DNA of 7,168 bases from Nitrospirota bacterium (GTDB lineage Bacteria; Nitrospinota; Nitrospinia; Nitrospinales; Nitrospinaceae), in contig JAUVMD010000059.1 in NCBI GenBank assembly GCA_030600405.1, positions 1-7,168 of the forward strand, in the 5' to 3' direction. How positions within the stretch are numbered: position 1 is the stretch's first letter; every line of letters starts with the position of its first letter. A program made the translations under genes and the position numbers. Below the pieces are notes generated by a model. That model made no database searches. It was not told the DNA's origin and was given only the letters and a program-made list of their open reading frames with translations. Shown here one piece after another: positions 6,416-7,168 of this stretch.

Positions 6416-6597
6416 TCAGGTGTAATTTCCGGAAAAAGGACGGAAAACCCAAAGGATCAGAATCAGGAGGGAAAGGATATAGTGAGTATCATTCTGGCAT
6501 AGAAGGGTATCGGATGATACTCAAAGAGCACCTCATGGGAACCCGCCGGCAAAGAAATACCCTGCAATACATAATCGGTTCGATACAACTGTGCTGG
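6416..6597 (-). pseudogene. Frameshifted C-terminal relic resembling a YfhO-type membrane protein
   Basis: Reading the minus strand from 6597, one frame gives AQLYRTDYVLQGISLPAG followed by SHEVLFEYHPIPFYARM, to about 6490. This resembles the pattern (R-x-(D/N)-Y-x-L-x-G-(I/V)-x-(L/V)-P-A-G-x-H-x-V-x-F-x-Y-x-P) near the end of YfhO-family and related multi-pass membrane proteins. That frame then hits a stop, but a neighbouring frame continues HYILSLLILILWVFRPF and ends with TGA at 6418-6416. This second piece is a typical final transmembrane helix, so a frameshift near 6484-6492 is likely. Everything upstream of 6597 is lost and replaced by an opposing methyltransferase relic. The family assignment comes from motif memory only and is tentative. 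Confidence 0.5.
6483..6523. repeat. 10-bp perfect inverted repeat
   Basis: TGAGTATCAT (6483-6492) is repeated in inverse at 6514-6523 with a 21-base spacer. No T tract follows on either strand, so it is not an intrinsic terminator. It sits over the frameshift region of the YfhO-like relic and may be coincidental. Confidence 0.4.
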
Positions 6598-6781
6598 CCG
6601 AGAAAAAGGGACTCGATAACGTGACCTTCGCTACCGCGAAAGCGAAGGATTTCCCCGGCGAAGGCTACGAACTGGTCACTTTCTTTGACTGCTTGCACGA
6701 CATGGGCGATCCGGCGGATTCACGCGGTTCCGCCGCGCTGCGGAAACACCGTTCAACCTGATTCTGAAAGCGCGGCGCTAA
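6594..6781 (+). pseudogene. Internally deleted class I methyltransferase remnant
   Basis: From 6594 the frame reads LAEKKGLDNVTFATAKAKDF, then PGEGYELVTFFDCLHDMGDP. This matches the motif II/III part of SAM-dependent methyltransferases of the Rv2258c-like group (VTF..A.AKDFPG..YDLV.FFDCLHDMGDP). Directly after the GDP codons the reading shifts, and the next frame gives GFTRFRRAAETPFNLILKAR and a TAA at 6779-6781, the expected C-terminus of the same family. The segment normally joining them (KPDG..., roughly a hundred or more residues) is missing, as is the whole N-terminus including the SAM-binding glycine motif. In the original frame a stop occurs at 6759. The fragment cannot be active. The family call is fairly confident from two collinear matching pieces. 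Confidence 0.8.
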
Positions 6782-6782
6782 G

Positions 6783-6818
6783 AAAAAAGCGCCCGGGACA
6801 TTCCAATACCCTGGGCAC
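6783..6818 (-). terminator. Intrinsic terminator of the hydrolase gene
   Basis: On the minus strand GTGCCC-A-GGG (6818-6809) pairs with CCCGGGCGC (6797-6789). The stem has nine pairs including one G-U, with a bulged A and an 11-base loop, and is followed by six T (6788-6783). It begins 20 bases after the stop of the dienelactone hydrolase-like gene. The stem is strong and GC-rich, and the orientation is clear. Confidence 0.88.
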
Positions 6819-6837
6819 TGAAACCGGGGAGTAACGA

Positions 6838-7168
6838 CTATTTGGAAAACACCCGTTTGAATAAATCCTGCATGGCGGACCAGGCGCGTTCGTCCGCTTC
6901 CTTATTGTATTCCAGCGCGGGAATGTTGAACTTTTTACTGAACTCGTCGGCCTGAACGTTGGTGTAACTATGCTTGACACCTACCAGAGCGACGTATTTG
7001 AAATCCTCCGTAGCGGCCGCCATCTCTTTCTTGAAGGATGCCACCGTTTTAGGGTCTAGAAAGCCATCGTCCGCACCGTTGATAACCAGCACGGAAGCCT
7101 TCACTTGTCCCTGGCTCACCGGGGGAGCAAGGGGAAGCGCACTGTGAAAGGCCACCACCGCATCCAGA
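6838..7168 (-). CDS. Dienelactone hydrolase-family alpha/beta hydrolase (5' partial, C-terminal part)
   Basis: The frame runs off the right window edge. A GTG at 7158 lies inside it, but the residues before it (LDA) continue the family pattern, so the real start is outside. The visible portion of about 110 residues has the DLH C-terminal layout: LDAVVAFHSALP, then strand VLVINGADDGFLDP with the likely catalytic Asp (D31 counting from the GTG), VKHSYTN with the catalytic His (H63), and a C-terminal helix ending MQDLFKRVF. The nucleophile (Cys or Ser) lies upstream and is not visible. Family members hydrolyse dienelactones or other small esters; several are secreted or periplasmic, and the substrate here is unknown. 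A strong terminator follows. Confidence 0.9.
   Translation of the reverse strand, partial: LDAVVAFHSALPLAPPVSQGQVKASVLVINGADDGFLDPKTVASFKKEMAAATEDFKYVALVGVKHSYTNVQADEFSKKFNIPALEYNKEADERAWSAMQDLFKRVFSK

Noticed and set aside
1..7168. Defence system, CRISPR array, IS element or phage genes
   Set aside because: No repeat-spacer pattern, transposase, integrase, terminal repeats or nuclease/helicase motifs were seen on either strand.

Overview
The window is from a bacterium of moderate GC with sigma70-type promoters and intrinsic terminators. Gene content (GDP-mannose 4,6-dehydratases, EAL relic, PAS-LuxR regulator, DLH-family hydrolase) suggests a Gram-negative, probably a proteobacterial or Nitrospinota-like lineage. 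That is inference only, since no taxonomic marker is present.

Bases 1-3171 hold a compact plus-strand cluster for nucleotide-sugar and surface-polysaccharide synthesis. It contains a zinc-ribbon class I methyltransferase (5' end outside the window), a divergent GMD-like SDR enzyme, and a canonical GDP-mannose 4,6-dehydratase (gmd). Gaps are 38 and 66 bases, consistent with one operon making and modifying a GDP-6-deoxyhexose. Two hairpin/T-tract structures follow gmd.

Bases 3172-4093 are mostly non-coding but dense in dyad symmetry: two terminator-like structures, a 19-bp near-palindrome, and a cluster of three NarL-type heptamers. A near-perfect sigma70 promoter (TTGACA-17-TATGAT) then leads into a LuxR/NarL-type regulator that has a PAS-like domain but no receiver domain. 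A short minus-strand ORF with a signal-peptide-like N-terminus lies opposite the regulator and is uncertain.

Bases 5069-6837 look like a decaying segment. They contain a long structured hairpin, the frameshifted end of an EAL domain, an intact minus-strand TPR-protein gene with its own promoter, a frameshifted minus-strand tail resembling a YfhO-type membrane protein, and an internally deleted plus-strand methyltransferase. The last two relics abut head to head at about base 6594. The right edge holds the C-terminal part of a dienelactone hydrolase-family protein on the minus strand, with a clear intrinsic terminator.

No mobile element, CRISPR array, tRNA or rRNA was seen. No convincing wholly new system was found. 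The best leads are the divergent GMD paralog, the regulator with its putative NarL-like sites, and the cluster of gene relics.
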